Shown: positions 27,700-37,092 of the stretch, piece by piece
How the letters are laid out: each line of letters begins with the position of its first letter
Numbering within the stretch: position 1 is the stretch's first letter
Source of the DNA: Candidatus Galacturonatibacter soehngenii
GTDB lineage: Bacteria > Bacillota > Clostridia > Lachnospirales > Lachnospiraceae
Length of the DNA stretch: 64,000 bases
NCBI RefSeq assembly: GCF_008830185.1
Contig: NZ_WAGX01000008.1
Location: 62,001-126,000, forward strand
Reading direction: 5' to 3'
Translations under genes and position numbers: made by a program
The notes under the pieces: generated by a model
Databases searched by the model: none
The model's input: only the letters and a program-made list of their open reading frames with translations
Told to the model about the DNA's origin: nothing

Positions 27700-28158
27700 T
27701 TATTTACTCTTTTCTGTCTTCGTAAATCGAGAGGTCATTCGCTTAAAGAAACCTTTCTTCTTTTGTGGGGCCTCTAAAGGTCCACGAACACCCTTTACAC
27801 TTGTGATATAAATCCCACTTACAACTGCTTTAACCTCTTTTTTAACAGGTATTAATTCAAAAATTTTCTCATCTGATATTAAGGTCATAACCTTAGGACC
27901 AACTTTTGCTTTTACAATAGGTAATTTTGAACCACGAAGTAGCCTAGGTGTCTGTTCTAATACAACGGAAGGCAATCCAGCCTCCTTAAGCTTCATCCTC
28001 TTTTTATCAATAATTAACATGGTAACATTCTGTGCTGCTGATTCGATTTGTTGCTGTTGTGCTGCCTGTTTTTTCTCAAGACGTTTTCCAAGAAAGTATA
28101 AGCCAACTAATACCGCAATCAGAACAAGTAAAACAATTATTAAAATTTTAAATGCCAC
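27700..28158 (-). CDS. Conserved single-pass membrane protein of unknown function
   Basis: The 152-residue protein has one N-terminal membrane helix (about 4-24), a short Gln-rich, probably coiled segment (about 30-42), a soluble beta-rich middle (50-125) and a very basic tail ending in lysine-rich sequence. It starts with GTG 28158, preceded by AAGGAGG eight bases upstream. The middle segment MLIIDKKRMKLKEAGLP is reminiscent of proteins common in Lachnospiraceae, but I do not recognise a named family. The cytoplasmic face is likely for the soluble part. It is a single-gene unit with no informative neighbours. Confidence 0.65.
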   Translation of the reverse strand: MAFKILIIVLLVLIAVLVGLYFLGKRLEKKQAAQQQQIESAAQNVTMLIIDKKRMKLKEAGLPSVVLEQTPRLLRGSKLPIVKAKVGPKVMTLISDEKIFELIPVKKEVKAVVSGIYITSVKGVRGPLEAPQKKKGFFKRMTSRFTKTEKSK

Positions 28159-28343
28159 GATACATCCTCCTTAAGTTAACCTACATCAGCTGTAATCGCG
28201 GTGATAAACATACTGACGTACTGTATATTGTAGCATTGTTTGTAGCAAAGTTCAAGAGTTTCAAATCAAGTTTTCAAAGCGCAAGGTTTGGTTTTTTAGG
28301 CATTGCCAAGGACGTAAATAATCAAAAGAAAGAAATGTGTAAT

Positions 28344-28395
28344 ATTTTACGAAAAAGGGTTAAAATTTTACGAAGTTGCTTGAAATATGTATAAT
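28344..28395 (+). promoter_or_regulatory. Promoter region of the chemotaxis receptor gene with a direct repeat
   Basis: TTTACG (28367-28372), 17 bp, TATAAT (28390-28395). The ten bases attttacgaa occur at 28344-28353 and 28365-28374, a 21-bp pitch, with the second copy over the -35. The remaining 320-base gap (28159-28479) shows no credible gene. Confidence 0.45.
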
Positions 28396-28479
28396 TAGGA
28401 CAAAAACAAGTGCAATATAGCCTTGGAATATGGTAAAATGTACATAGCAAAAATTATTTACAAAAGAGAGGAGATAAAT

Positions 28480-30210
28480 ATGAATAAAAAACTAAGTGTT
28501 AAGATTTTTAGCTTTTTTATACTTGAATTTATTGCTGTTTTATTATTAGGATTGCTTGTAAACAAAAGCATGTCTGGAGTTAATGAGGGAATACAAGATA
28601 TTTCAGTTACACAAATAACTGAATTTAATAATATATTTTCCTTTACCAGTGTATTAGAAGGATCTCAAAGTAATGTATATCGTTTCATCTACTCAGATTC
28701 ATCGGATAAAACATCAGAGCTTTCAAGTAAGATATCTTCAGATTTGGGAAAGGTAGCTAACTCATTAGAGATGTTTAAAATAAATAAATCAGATGTAGAA
28801 CTAGAGAAACTAACTGGTATCAATGATTCAGTTAAATCCTACATTAGTGTGGTTAGCAGGATTATGGCAGCTAAGAATGCAGGAGCGAGTCAAGCAGAAC
28901 TTGAAACATTGCTAGATGAATTCAATACCACTTCAGAAGCGATAAAGGGACAATTAACGGATATGAAGAGCAACAATGATACCTTTATGGATGAAGCTGT
29001 ACAAAAGCTAAATACAAGATACGAGGCAACATCTGTATTGGTTGTTGCAATGACGGTAGTTCTTGCTGTTTTAATTGGGATCTGCATGCTTGTTGTACAT
29101 CGACTTATTATTAAGCCGACTGTAAAAGCAAAGAAACAACTTGATCGCATTATAAAAGATTTAGAAGAAGAAAAATGTAATCTATCTAATCGAATCAAAA
29201 TTAAAAATAAAGATGAAATTGGTCAGCTAGTAAATGGTATTAATATATTTCTAGAAACACTTGAAAAGGTAATGAATAACATCGTCCATAATTCGGTAAG
29301 ACTTAACGAAGCTGTAGATAGTGTGTCCTTACAAATTAAAGGTGTAGATGAAAATGCGACAGATATATCTGCTACCATGGAAGAACTATCCGCTAGCATG
29401 GAAGAGGTATCTGCAACTATTACAGAGGTAAATCATGCGACTGCTAATGTAGAAACAGATGTCAGTGATATATCCGATAAGACACTTTCCAATATGCAGT
29501 ATGTAAATGAAATGAAGGATAGGGCACATCGACTACAAGAAGATGCCATTGAAAGTAGAAGAAGCACCAACGAGATGATTGAACAAATGAGTGCAGTAGT
29601 GAAAAATTCAGTGGAAAATAGCAAACAGGTATCTAAAATAAATGAATTGACCAGTGATATACTTGAAATTACAAGCCAGACGAATCTTCTTGCTCTTAAT
29701 GCATCTATTGAAGCAGCAAGAGCGGGAGAGGCAGGGAAAGGTTTTGCAGTTGTGGCAGATGAAATAAGAAAGCTTGCTGACAGCAGTAGAGATACCGCCA
29801 ATAGCATTCAACAATTAAGTGAAGAAGTAACCAATGCAGTAGCTGATTTGTCAGGAAGTTCTGAAAAGATACTTGACTTTATTCATAATTATATTATCCT
29901 TGATTATGAAAAGTTCGTTGAGAATGGAAAGCAATACAACGACGATGCTGTTACAATGAATACAATCATGGAACAATTCCTTGCAAAAGCAAATAATGTG
30001 AAAACAACCATGAATGGTATTGTGGAAGCCTTCCAAGGGATTTCTGCAACCGTGGAGGATTCAGCAACTGGAATCACCAATGTGGCAAGTTCTACTGGTG
30101 ATTTAGTAAATCGCATGCAGATTGTACAGCGCGAAATTAATACCACAGGAGATATTGCAGGTAATTTAAAAGCAGAAGCTAATAAGTTTACGCAAGAAGA
30201 TGCAAATTAA
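28480..30210 (+). CDS. Methyl-accepting chemotaxis protein
   Basis: The 576-residue receptor has membrane helices near 7-29 and 184-207, a four-helix-bundle type extracytoplasmic sensor between them, a HAMP domain (about 208-265) and a long cytoplasmic coiled coil with the signalling tip [20 protein letters not shown] (about 401-420) that binds CheA/CheW. Gln/Glu-rich methylation helices flank the tip. ATG 28480 is preceded by GAGAGGAG; the upstream in-frame ATG 28423 lacks a ribosome site. The ligand is unknown. The sigma-28 motif expected for motility genes was not found; a sigma-A-like promoter is present. Confidence 0.92.
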   Translation: MNKKLSVKIFSFFILEFIAVLLLGLLVNKSMSGVNEGIQDISVTQITEFNNIFSFTSVLEGSQSNVYRFIYSDSSDKTSELSSKISSDLGKVANSLEMFKINKSDVELEKLTGINDSVKSYISVVSRIMAAKNAGASQAELETLLDEFNTTSEAIKGQLTDMKSNNDTFMDEAVQKLNTRYEATSVLVVAMTVVLAVLIGICMLVVHRLIIKPTVKAKKQLDRIIKDLEEEKCNLSNRIKIKNKDEIGQLVNGINIFLETLEKVMNNIVHNSVRLNEAVDSVSLQIKGVDENATDISATMEELSASMEEVSATITEVNHATANVETDVSDISDKTLSNMQYVNEMKDRAHRLQEDAIESRRSTNEMIEQMSAVVKNSVENSKQVSKINELTSDILEITSQTNLLALNASIEAARAGEAGKGFAVVADEIRKLADSSRDTANSIQQLSEEVTNAVADLSGSSEKILDFIHNYIILDYEKFVENGKQYNDDAVTMNTIMEQFLAKANNVKTTMNGIVEAFQGISATVEDSATGITNVASSTGDLVNRMQIVQREINTTGDIAGNLKAEANKFTQEDAN

Positions 30211-30222
30211 AAGGGATATTTT

Positions 30223-30819
30223 ATGCTATATGATAAAGAGATAAGAGAGCCGCTTTTTGACTATTTAGAGGAAAGATACGGCAAAATTCGTATTATAGAA
30301 GAAAAGTCGATGGGGCGCTCGCGCGCGGATATCATTATGGTTATGGAAGAACATATTGTAGGTATTGAGATAAAAAGCGATGCAGATACCTATGAACGGC
30401 TAAAAAGACAGGTAAAAGATTATAATAAATTTTGCGATAAAAACTATATTGTGATAGGAAAATCCCATGAAAAGCATATTGAAGAACATGTTCCAGCAGA
30501 TTGGGGAATTATAACAATACATAAAAGCAAAGGTGAATATGTAATTGAGGAAAAGCGTTCTTTAAAAGATAATCCAAAACGAAAAATGGACTGGCAAATT
30601 CGTTTCATGTGGCGACCAGAATTGAATCATTTATTAGAATTAAATCATTTACCAAAGTATAAGCAAAAAAGCAAAGCGTTTGTACAACAAAAACTGTTAG
30701 AAAAAGTTGATTTACATGTATTAAAAAGACAAATGTGCGAAGAATTGTTTGAAAGGGATTACACGTTGTGGGATGAAATCATGGAGGAATATCAAAAGGA
30801 GCAAAATCGCAATAAGTAA
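30223..30819 (+). CDS. Predicted PD-(D/E)XK-type nuclease-fold protein (sce7726/MmcB-like)
   Basis: The 198-residue protein has a compact N-terminal domain with I-R-E-P-L, a conserved Glu (I-I-E-E-K), then R-S-R-A-D-I-I-M-V and G-I-E-I-K-S-D. The spaced Glu, Asp and E-x-K residues are what is seen in restriction-endonuclease-like proteins of the sce7726/MmcB groups. The C-terminal third is charged and helical. MmcB has been linked to DNA repair; no function can be assigned here. It lies 13 bp after the receptor gene. Its stop codon abuts the -35 of the ileS promoter. Confidence 0.6.
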   Translation: MLYDKEIREPLFDYLEERYGKIRIIEEKSMGRSRADIIMVMEEHIVGIEIKSDADTYERLKRQVKDYNKFCDKNYIVIGKSHEKHIEEHVPADWGIITIHKSKGEYVIEEKRSLKDNPKRKMDWQIRFMWRPELNHLLELNHLPKYKQKSKAFVQQKLLEKVDLHVLKRQMCEELFERDYTLWDEIMEEYQKEQNRNK

Positions 30820-30849
30820 TTGACAATCAATCGCAATAAGTATTATAAT
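30820..30849 (+). promoter_or_regulatory. Promoter of ileS
   Basis: Consensus TTGACA (30820-30825) and TATAAT (30844-30849) with an 18-bp spacer. The -35 begins one base after the stop codon of the upstream gene. The bases aatcgcaataagta are repeated at 30805-30818 and 30829-30842. Confidence 0.8.
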
Positions 30850-30869
30850 AGGCACACAGTTATAAGTGA

Positions 30870-31133
30870 AAATAAAAAGACTATGACGGAGATAGTAAGT
30901 TATTTTGAAAGTTTTAGCGAGCTGGTGAGGGTGTAAGACCAGTACGAGTAAATTTAATTGAAAATCACTCCTAAGTTGCAGACTGAAAAGTTTATCTTAG
31001 TAGGTTCTGACGGATTTCCAACGTTAACAGGAATGCGTATAGAGGTATTTACAGTGGTAAATATTATAGGTATGTAAAATAGGTGGTATAACGATAGTCA
31101 ATCTTCGTCCTGTTTTAGGGCGGAGATTTTTTA
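30870..31133 (+). promoter_or_regulatory. T-box leader controlling ileS
   Basis: The 290-base leader before ileS contains the conserved T-box sequence AGGTGGTATAACG (31081-31093), whose UGG core senses uncharged tRNA, and a downstream terminator (atcttcgtcc 31101-31110 with gggcggagat 31118-31127, then T run). GAAAATCACTCC near 30960 offers ATC (isoleucine) as specifier codon, followed by the usual A. Uncharged tRNA-Ile should stabilise the antiterminator and allow ileS transcription. The stem boundaries at the 5' side are approximate. Confidence 0.85.
31101..31132 (+). terminator. Regulated terminator of the ileS T-box
   Basis: A ten-base stem with G-U pairs (31101-31110, 31118-31127) is followed by TTTTTT; it competes with the T-box antiterminator. 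Confidence 0.8.
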
Positions 31134-31159
31134 TTATAAGTAGAATGGAGGCAATTATT

Positions 31160-34100
31160 TTGTACGAAAAAGTATCGACCAATCTCAACTTTGTTGAGAG
31201 AGAGAAGAAAACAGAAAAGTTTTGGAAAGAAAAAGAAATATTTAAAAAAAGTATGGAAAGCCGTAAGCAAGGTAAGACCTTTACTTTTTATGATGGGCCA
31301 CCAACTGCAAATGGGAAACCTCATATTGGACACGTACTAACTCGTGTTATCAAGGATATGATACCACGTTATCAGACTATGAAAGGTCATATGGTTCCTA
31401 GAAAAGCTGGATGGGATACGCACGGTCTTCCAGTAGAGCTTGAAGTAGAAAAGCTGCTAGGATTAGATGGGAAAGAGCAAATTGAAGAGTATGGCTTAGA
31501 TCCATTTATCGGACATTGTAAGGAAAGTGTTTGGAAATATAAGGGTATGTGGGAGGATTTTTCTTCTACAGTTGGTTTTTGGGCTGATATGGATGAACCA
31601 TATGTAACCTATCATAATGACTTTATTGAGTCAGAATGGTGGGCGCTCAAAGAAATATGGAATAAAAAACTATTATACAAAGGCTTTAAAATTGTACCTT
31701 ATTGCCCAAGATGTGGAACGCCACTTTCTTCTCACGAAGTAGCACAAGGCTATAAGGATGTAAAAGAAAAATCAGCGATTGCCAAATTCCCAGTAAAAGG
31801 CGAAGATGCATTTATTTTAGCATGGACAACAACTCCTTGGACGCTACCTTCAAACGTTGCACTTTGTATCAATCCAAATGAGACTTACGTTAAGGTAAAA
31901 AGCGAAGGAAATACCTACTATTTGGCAGAGGCGTTGTGTAATCAAGTTCTAGGAGAAGAAAATTACGAGGTATTAGAAACATATCTAGGAAAAGAATTGG
32001 AATACAAAGAATACATTCCTTTATTCCCATTTGCAATTGATTCTTGTGAAAAACAAAAGAAAAAGGCATTCTTTGTAACCTGTGATAATTATGTTACCTT
32101 AACAGACGGTACAGGAGTGGTACACATCGCCCCAGCATTTGGTGAAGACGATGCAAATGTAGGAAGAAAATATGACTTACCGTTTGTACAATTTGTTGAC
32201 TCAAAAGGAGAGATGACAAAGGAAACAGATTGGGAAGGAGTATTTTGCAAAAAGGCAGATCCCCTTGTATTAAAGGCATTAGAGGAGAAAGGTTTACTCT
32301 TTTTAGCACCAAACTTTGAACATAGCTATCCACATTGCTGGAGATGCGATACTCCTCTTATTTATTATGCAAGAGAATCTTGGTTTATTAAAATGACTGC
32401 CGTTAAGGAAGACTTAATTCGTAATAACAATACGATTAACTGGATACCAGAAAACATTGGAAAAGGACGATTTGGAGATTGGCTAGAAAATGTACAGGAC
32501 TGGGGAATTAGCCGTAATCGTTACTGGGGAACACCACTTAATATATGGGAATGTGAATGTGGACATATGCATTCCATTGGAAGTATCGAAGAGTTAAAAG
32601 CTATGTCTGATAACTGTCCAGAAGATATTGAACTTCACAGACCATTTATCGATGCTGTTACCATAAAATGTGATCAGTGTGGTAAACAGATGACACGTGT
32701 ACCAGAAGTTATAGATTGTTGGTTTGACTCAGGAGCAATGCCATTTGCGCAACATCACTATCCATTTGAAAACAAAGAGCTATTTGAAGCACAGTTTCCA
32801 GCTGATTTCATTTCCGAAGCAGTAGACCAGACAAGAGGATGGTTTTATTCCCTTCTTGCAGAATCTACATTGCTGTTTAATCAGGCTCCTTATAAGAATG
32901 TTATCGTTCTTGGACACGTACAAGATGAAAATGGACAGAAAATGTCCAAATCAAAAGGTAATGCAGTAGATCCTTTCGATGCATTAGAAGAATATGGAGC
33001 TGATGCCATTCGTTGGTATTTCTACATTAATAGTGCTCCATGGCTTCCAAATCGTTTTCATGGTAAGGCTGTTGTGGAAGGCCAGAGAAAATTCATGGGA
33101 ACTCTTTGGAACACCTATGCTTTCTTTGTTCTTTATGCAAATATTGATGAATTTGATGCAACAAAGTATACACTTGAATATAATAAGTTAGCGGTAATGG
33201 ATAAATGGTTGTTATCAAAATTATATTCTACCGTTAAAGTCGTAGATGATAGTCTTGCTAACTATAAGATACCTGAAGCAGCTAGAGCACTACAGGATTT
33301 TGTAGACGATATGAGTAATTGGTATGTAAGAAGAAGCCGTGAACGATTCTGGGCAAAAGATATGCCACAGGATAAAGTCAATGCTTATATGACGCTATAT
33401 ACAGCACTTGTTACCATATCAAAGGCAGCAGCACCTATGATTCCATTTATGACAGAGGATATCTATCAGAATCTTGTAAGAGGTATTGATAAAACAGCAC
33501 CAGAAAGTATTCATTTGTGTGATTTCCCTAAAGTGGAAGAAATGTATATTGACAAAGAGCTTGAAAAAAATATGGATTTAGTTCTTGATATTGTTGTGAT
33601 GGGTAGAGCTTGTAGAAATACAGCAAATATAAAGAATCGTCAGCCAATTCAAAATATGTTTGTAAAAGCACCATTTACACTTACTGAATTTTATAGTGAA
33701 ATTATTCGAGAGGAATTAAATGTAAAAGCTGTAAAATTTACAGATGATGTAAGAGAATTTACTTCTTATAGCTTTAAACCGCAACTTAAGACGGTAGGTC
33801 CTAAATACGGTAAGCTATTAAATCAAATTCGACAAGCATTGACACAGGTAAACGGAAATGCCGCTATGGATGAAATCAATAAGACAGGTGAACTATTACT
33901 TGATATAGAAGGAGAAAAAGTAATTCTATTGAAGGAAGATTTACTCATTGATATGGCACAAACAAAAGGTTATGTATCCGATGGTAACAATGAAATTACG
34001 GTTGTATTAGATACAAACTTAACAAAAGAATTAATTGAAGAAGGATTTGTGCGAGAATTAATTAGTAAGATTCAGACAATGAGAAAAGAAGCAGACTTTG

Positions 34101-34288
34101 AAGTCATGGATCAAATTGTGGTATATCATGATAAAAATGAAAAAATTGCTAGCATATTTGATAACTTTGTAGAAAAGATAAAAAGTGAGGTATTAGCACT
34201 CGAAATTATCTCAGGTGAGACAAAGGGTTTTGTAAAAGAATGGAATATTAATGGCGAAACAGTTATGATAGGTGTTGAGAAACGTTAG
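31160..34288 (+). CDS. ileS: Isoleucyl-tRNA synthetase
   Basis: This 1042-residue class I synthetase charges tRNA-Ile in the cytoplasm. The HIGH motif is in GKPHIGHVLT (about 55-58) and the KMSKS loop is present (about 594-598). An editing domain lies between, and C-terminal Cys-rich and anticodon-binding regions follow; the length matches the long, MupM-like or eukaryote-like type common in Clostridia. TTG 31160 is the likely start, with GGAGG seven bases upstream; the in-frame ATG 31145 overlaps that site. It is controlled by the T-box upstream. Confidence 0.96.
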   Translation: MYEKVSTNLNFVEREKKTEKFWKEKEIFKKSMESRKQGKTFTFYDGPPTANGKPHIGHVLTRVIKDMIPRYQTMKGHMVPRKAGWDTHGLPVELEVEKLLGLDGKEQIEEYGLDPFIGHCKESVWKYKGMWEDFSSTVGFWADMDEPYVTYHNDFIESEWWALKEIWNKKLLYKGFKIVPYCPRCGTPLSSHEVAQGYKDVKEKSAIAKFPVKGEDAFILAWTTTPWTLPSNVALCINPNETYVKVKSEGNTYYLAEALCNQVLGEENYEVLETYLGKELEYKEYIPLFPFAIDSCEKQKKKAFFVTCDNYVTLTDGTGVVHIAPAFGEDDANVGRKYDLPFVQFVDSKGEMTKETDWEGVFCKKADPLVLKALEEKGLLFLAPNFEHSYPHCWRCDTPLIYYARESWFIKMTAVKEDLIRNNNTINWIPENIGKGRFGDWLENVQDWGISRNRYWGTPLNIWECECGHMHSIGSIEELKAMSDNCPEDIELHRPFIDAVTIKCDQCGKQMTRVPEVIDCWFDSGAMPFAQHHYPFENKELFEAQFPADFISEAVDQTRGWFYSLLAESTLLFNQAPYKNVIVLGHVQDENGQKMSKSKGNAVDPFDALEEYGADAIRWYFYINSAPWLPNRFHGKAVVEGQRKFMGTLWNTYAFFVLYANIDEFDATKYTLEYNKLAVMDKWLLSKLYSTVKVVDDSLANYKIPEAARALQDFVDDMSNWYVRRSRERFWAKDMPQDKVNAYMTLYTALVTISKAAAPMIPFMTEDIYQNLVRGIDKTAPESIHLCDFPKVEEMYIDKELEKNMDLVLDIVVMGRACRNTANIKNRQPIQNMFVKAPFTLTEFYSEIIREELNVKAVKFTDDVREFTSYSFKPQLKTVGPKYGKLLNQIRQALTQVNGNAAMDEINKTGELLLDIEGEKVILLKEDLLIDMAQTKGYVSDGNNEITVVLDTNLTKELIEEGFVRELISKIQTMRKEADFEVMDQIVVYHDKNEKIASIFDNFVEKIKSEVLALEIISGETKGFVKEWNINGETVMIGVEKR

Positions 34289-34318
34289 TAATGTGACTTG
34301 ACAGATTCATGAAAGGAG

Positions 34319-34394
34319 GTGCCCCAAATAAGCAAGTGCGATTGCATTTATCTCATAAATGCAATGCATTTTATAGCTTGTTTTGGGGCACTTT
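34319..34394 (+). terminator. Long nested hairpin after ileS
   Basis: gtgccccaaa (34319-34328) pairs with tttggggcac (34382-34391), aagc with gctt further in, and gcattta with taaatgc at the tip. A weak TTTGTT follows. It probably terminates ileS, though the size and the AAAGGAGG at its base are unusual. Confidence 0.6.
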
Positions 34395-34472
34395 GTTATA
34401 TAACGGTATATGATTTTTCCATTTGTATCTTTTGCCAATGAAGCGAAATGAGAGTGAAAAGGAGGCTTGAAT

Positions 34473-36935
34473 ATGTATAATGAACAATTCGAGAAGGAAC
34501 GTTTTAAGGAAAGTGTGAAAGACAGTGTCAAAAAATTATTTCGTAAAACAATCGATGAAGCATCATCCTTGCAAGTATTTCAAGCAGTATGTTATGCAGT
34601 AAAAGGTGTCATCATAGATAATTGGGTTGAAACGCATAAAAGATTCGAAGAAGAAGATCCTAAATTTGTTTATTATCTTTCTATGGAATTTTTAATGGGA
34701 AGAGCACTTGGCAACAACCTCGTTAATTTAAGAGCTTATACAGAGGTAAGAGATGCTTTAGAAGAACTTGGAATTGATATTAATGTCGTAGAAGATATGG
34801 AAAGAGATGCAGCTCTTGGAAATGGTGGTCTTGGAAGACTTGCAGCATGCTTTTTAGATTCTCTTGCAACACTTGGTTATCCAGCTTATGGATGCGGTAT
34901 TCGCTATCACTTTGGAATGTTTAAGCAAAAAATCGAGAATGGATTTCAGGTGGAAGTACCCGATTATTGGCTTGAGCATGGAAATCCTTTTGAATTAAAA
35001 ATGGTAGAAAGAGCTAAAATAGTAAAATTTGGAGGCTATGTTAGGATTGAATCAGATGCGAGTGGAAGAACCAGATTTATACAAGAGGGGTATCAATCGG
35101 TTAGGGCAGTTCCATATGATATGCCGATTATTGGTTATGGTAATGGTTTTGTCAACACATTAAGAATATGGGATGCAGAGCCTGTAACGGTATTTCAACT
35201 GGACTCTTTTGATAAAGGAGATTATCAAAAGGCAGTAGAACAAGAAAATTTAGCACGAAACATTTGTGAGGTACTCTATCCGAATGACAATCACTATGCA
35301 GGAAAAGAATTAAGATTAAAGCAACAATATTTTTTTATATCAGCAAGTGTACAAACGGCAATCGAAAAGTATAAAAGTAAACATTCTGACATCAAAAAGT
35401 TTTATGAAAAAGCGACGTTTCAACTAAATGATACACATCCTACTGTAGCAGTTGCAGAGCTGATGAGAATCTTAATGGATGAGGAAGCATTAAGTTGGGA
35501 AGAGGCATGGGAAGTGACAACAAAAACTTGTGCTTATACGAACCATACCATAATGTCAGAAGCGCTTGAAAAGTGGCCGATTGAGCTATTTTCTAGATTA
35601 CTTCCACGAATCTATCAGATTGTAGAAGAAATCAACCGACGCTTTATTTTAGAAATACAGATGAGATATCCAAATCAAGCAAATAAAGTAAAGAATATGG
35701 CAATCATCTATGATGGGCAGGTAAATATGGCACATTTAGCCATTGCTGCAAGTTATTCTGTAAACGGTGTGGCAAAACTTCATACAGAGATATTGAAGAG
35801 ACAAACATTACGGGACTTTTATGAAATGATGCCAAGTAAATTTAACAATAAAACCAATGGTATTACCCAAAGAAGATTCCTGTTACATGGCAATTATATC
35901 CTTGCTGACTGGGTGAGTGAACACATTGGAAAAGAGTGGATTACGGATTTAAAGCAGATTCATAAGATGGCATTGTATGCTGATGATGAGAAAGCACAGC
36001 AAGAATTTATGAATATTAAATATAAAAATAAAGTTAGATTAGCCAAATTTATAAAAGAGCATAATCACATCGAAATTGACCCTAGGTCCATTTTTGATGT
36101 TCAGGTAAAGAGGCTTCATGAGTATAAGAGACAGTTGCTAAACATTTTACATGTCATGTATTTATACAATCAAATCAAAGAAAATCCAGACATGGAATTC
36201 TATCCAAGAACCTTTATTTTTGGTGCAAAGGCGGCAGCAGGTTATCAAAGAGCAAAGCTTACCATCAAGTTAATCAATGCAGTAGCAGACGTAATCAATA
36301 ACGACCCTTCGATTCACAATAAGATAAAGGTTGTTTTTATTGAAGATTATCGAGTTTCAATTGCAGAGTGGATTTTTGCGGCAGCAGATGTTAGCGAGCA
36401 AATATCGACTGCAAGTAAAGAAGCCTCAGGAACAGGTAACATGAAATTTATGTTAAATGGAGCGTTGACGCTTGGAACTATGGATGGTGCAAATATTGAA
36501 ATTGTAGAAGAGGTAGGAGAAGAACATGCATTCATATTTGGATTGTCATCCGATGAAGTAATCCGGTATGAATTAGAAGGTGGATATCAGCCAATGGATA
36601 TTTTTAATCAGGATCAAGATATTCGAAAGGTATTGATGCAGTTAATCAATGGATTTTATGCTCCTGAAAATCCAGAGCTATTTCGAGAAATCTATGATTC
36701 ATTATTAAATACTAATTCCTCTGAAAGAGCAGACACCTATTTTATTTTGAAAGACTTTCACTCTTATGCGAAAGCGCAACAAAGGGTGATGGCTGCATAT
36801 ATGGATGAGAAGAAATGGGCAAAAAGTGCAATTCTTAATATGTCGTGTGCAGGGAAGTTCTCTTCCGACAGAACAATTGAAGAATATGTAAACGATATAT
36901 GGAAATTGGATAAAGTTGTAATAAAATCTAAATAA
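34473..36935 (+). CDS. glgP: Glycogen/maltodextrin phosphorylase
   Basis: The 820-residue GT35 enzyme releases glucose-1-phosphate from alpha-1,4-glucans. It has the N-terminal YYLSMEFLMGRALGNNL motif, GNGGLGRLAACFLDS, and the C-terminal pyridoxal-phosphate region with EASGTGNMKFMLNGAL, in which the lysine near residue 658 binds PLP. ATG 34473 has AAAAGGAGG seven bases upstream; TTG 34467 is too close. It is a single-gene unit with its own terminator. Other glycogen genes are not in the window. Confidence 0.96.
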   Translation: MYNEQFEKERFKESVKDSVKKLFRKTIDEASSLQVFQAVCYAVKGVIIDNWVETHKRFEEEDPKFVYYLSMEFLMGRALGNNLVNLRAYTEVRDALEELGIDINVVEDMERDAALGNGGLGRLAACFLDSLATLGYPAYGCGIRYHFGMFKQKIENGFQVEVPDYWLEHGNPFELKMVERAKIVKFGGYVRIESDASGRTRFIQEGYQSVRAVPYDMPIIGYGNGFVNTLRIWDAEPVTVFQLDSFDKGDYQKAVEQENLARNICEVLYPNDNHYAGKELRLKQQYFFISASVQTAIEKYKSKHSDIKKFYEKATFQLNDTHPTVAVAELMRILMDEEALSWEEAWEVTTKTCAYTNHTIMSEALEKWPIELFSRLLPRIYQIVEEINRRFILEIQMRYPNQANKVKNMAIIYDGQVNMAHLAIAASYSVNGVAKLHTEILKRQTLRDFYEMMPSKFNNKTNGITQRRFLLHGNYILADWVSEHIGKEWITDLKQIHKMALYADDEKAQQEFMNIKYKNKVRLAKFIKEHNHIEIDPRSIFDVQVKRLHEYKRQLLNILHVMYLYNQIKENPDMEFYPRTFIFGAKAAAGYQRAKLTIKLINAVADVINNDPSIHNKIKVVFIEDYRVSIAEWIFAAADVSEQISTASKEASGTGNMKFMLNGALTLGTMDGANIEIVEEVGEEHAFIFGLSSDEVIRYELEGGYQPMDIFNQDQDIRKVLMQLINGFYAPENPELFREIYDSLLNTNSSERADTYFILKDFHSYAKAQQRVMAAYMDEKKWAKSAILNMSCAGKFSSDRTIEEYVNDIWKLDKVVIKSK

Positions 36936-36947
36936 TGGGTTATACTA

Positions 36948-37007
36948 GACAGTAGATTAAAAAAGGCGGTAAAATTGAAGCTTTCTTAGGTAATCTACTG
37001 TCTTTTT
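36948..37007 (+). terminator. Terminator after glgP
   Basis: A perfect 12-bp stem (gacagtagatta 36948-36959, taatctactgtc 36991-37002) is followed by TTTTT. Confidence 0.85.
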
Positions 37008-37092
37008 AGGTGCCATTTTTTGGTTTACAGTTGACTAAAATAATGGTAATATAAAGTTGGGACAAACAATCGTTTAGGAATTGAAGGGTAAT

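Noticed and set aside
28152-28394. 80-codon forward frame between the membrane protein and receptor genes
   Set aside because: It overlaps the reverse gene's start, has no ribosome site and contains the receptor promoter; composition is not protein-like.
34309-34413. 34-codon frame beginning ATGAAAGGAGG
   Set aside because: It lies within the hairpin after ileS and has no upstream ribosome site; no peptide features.
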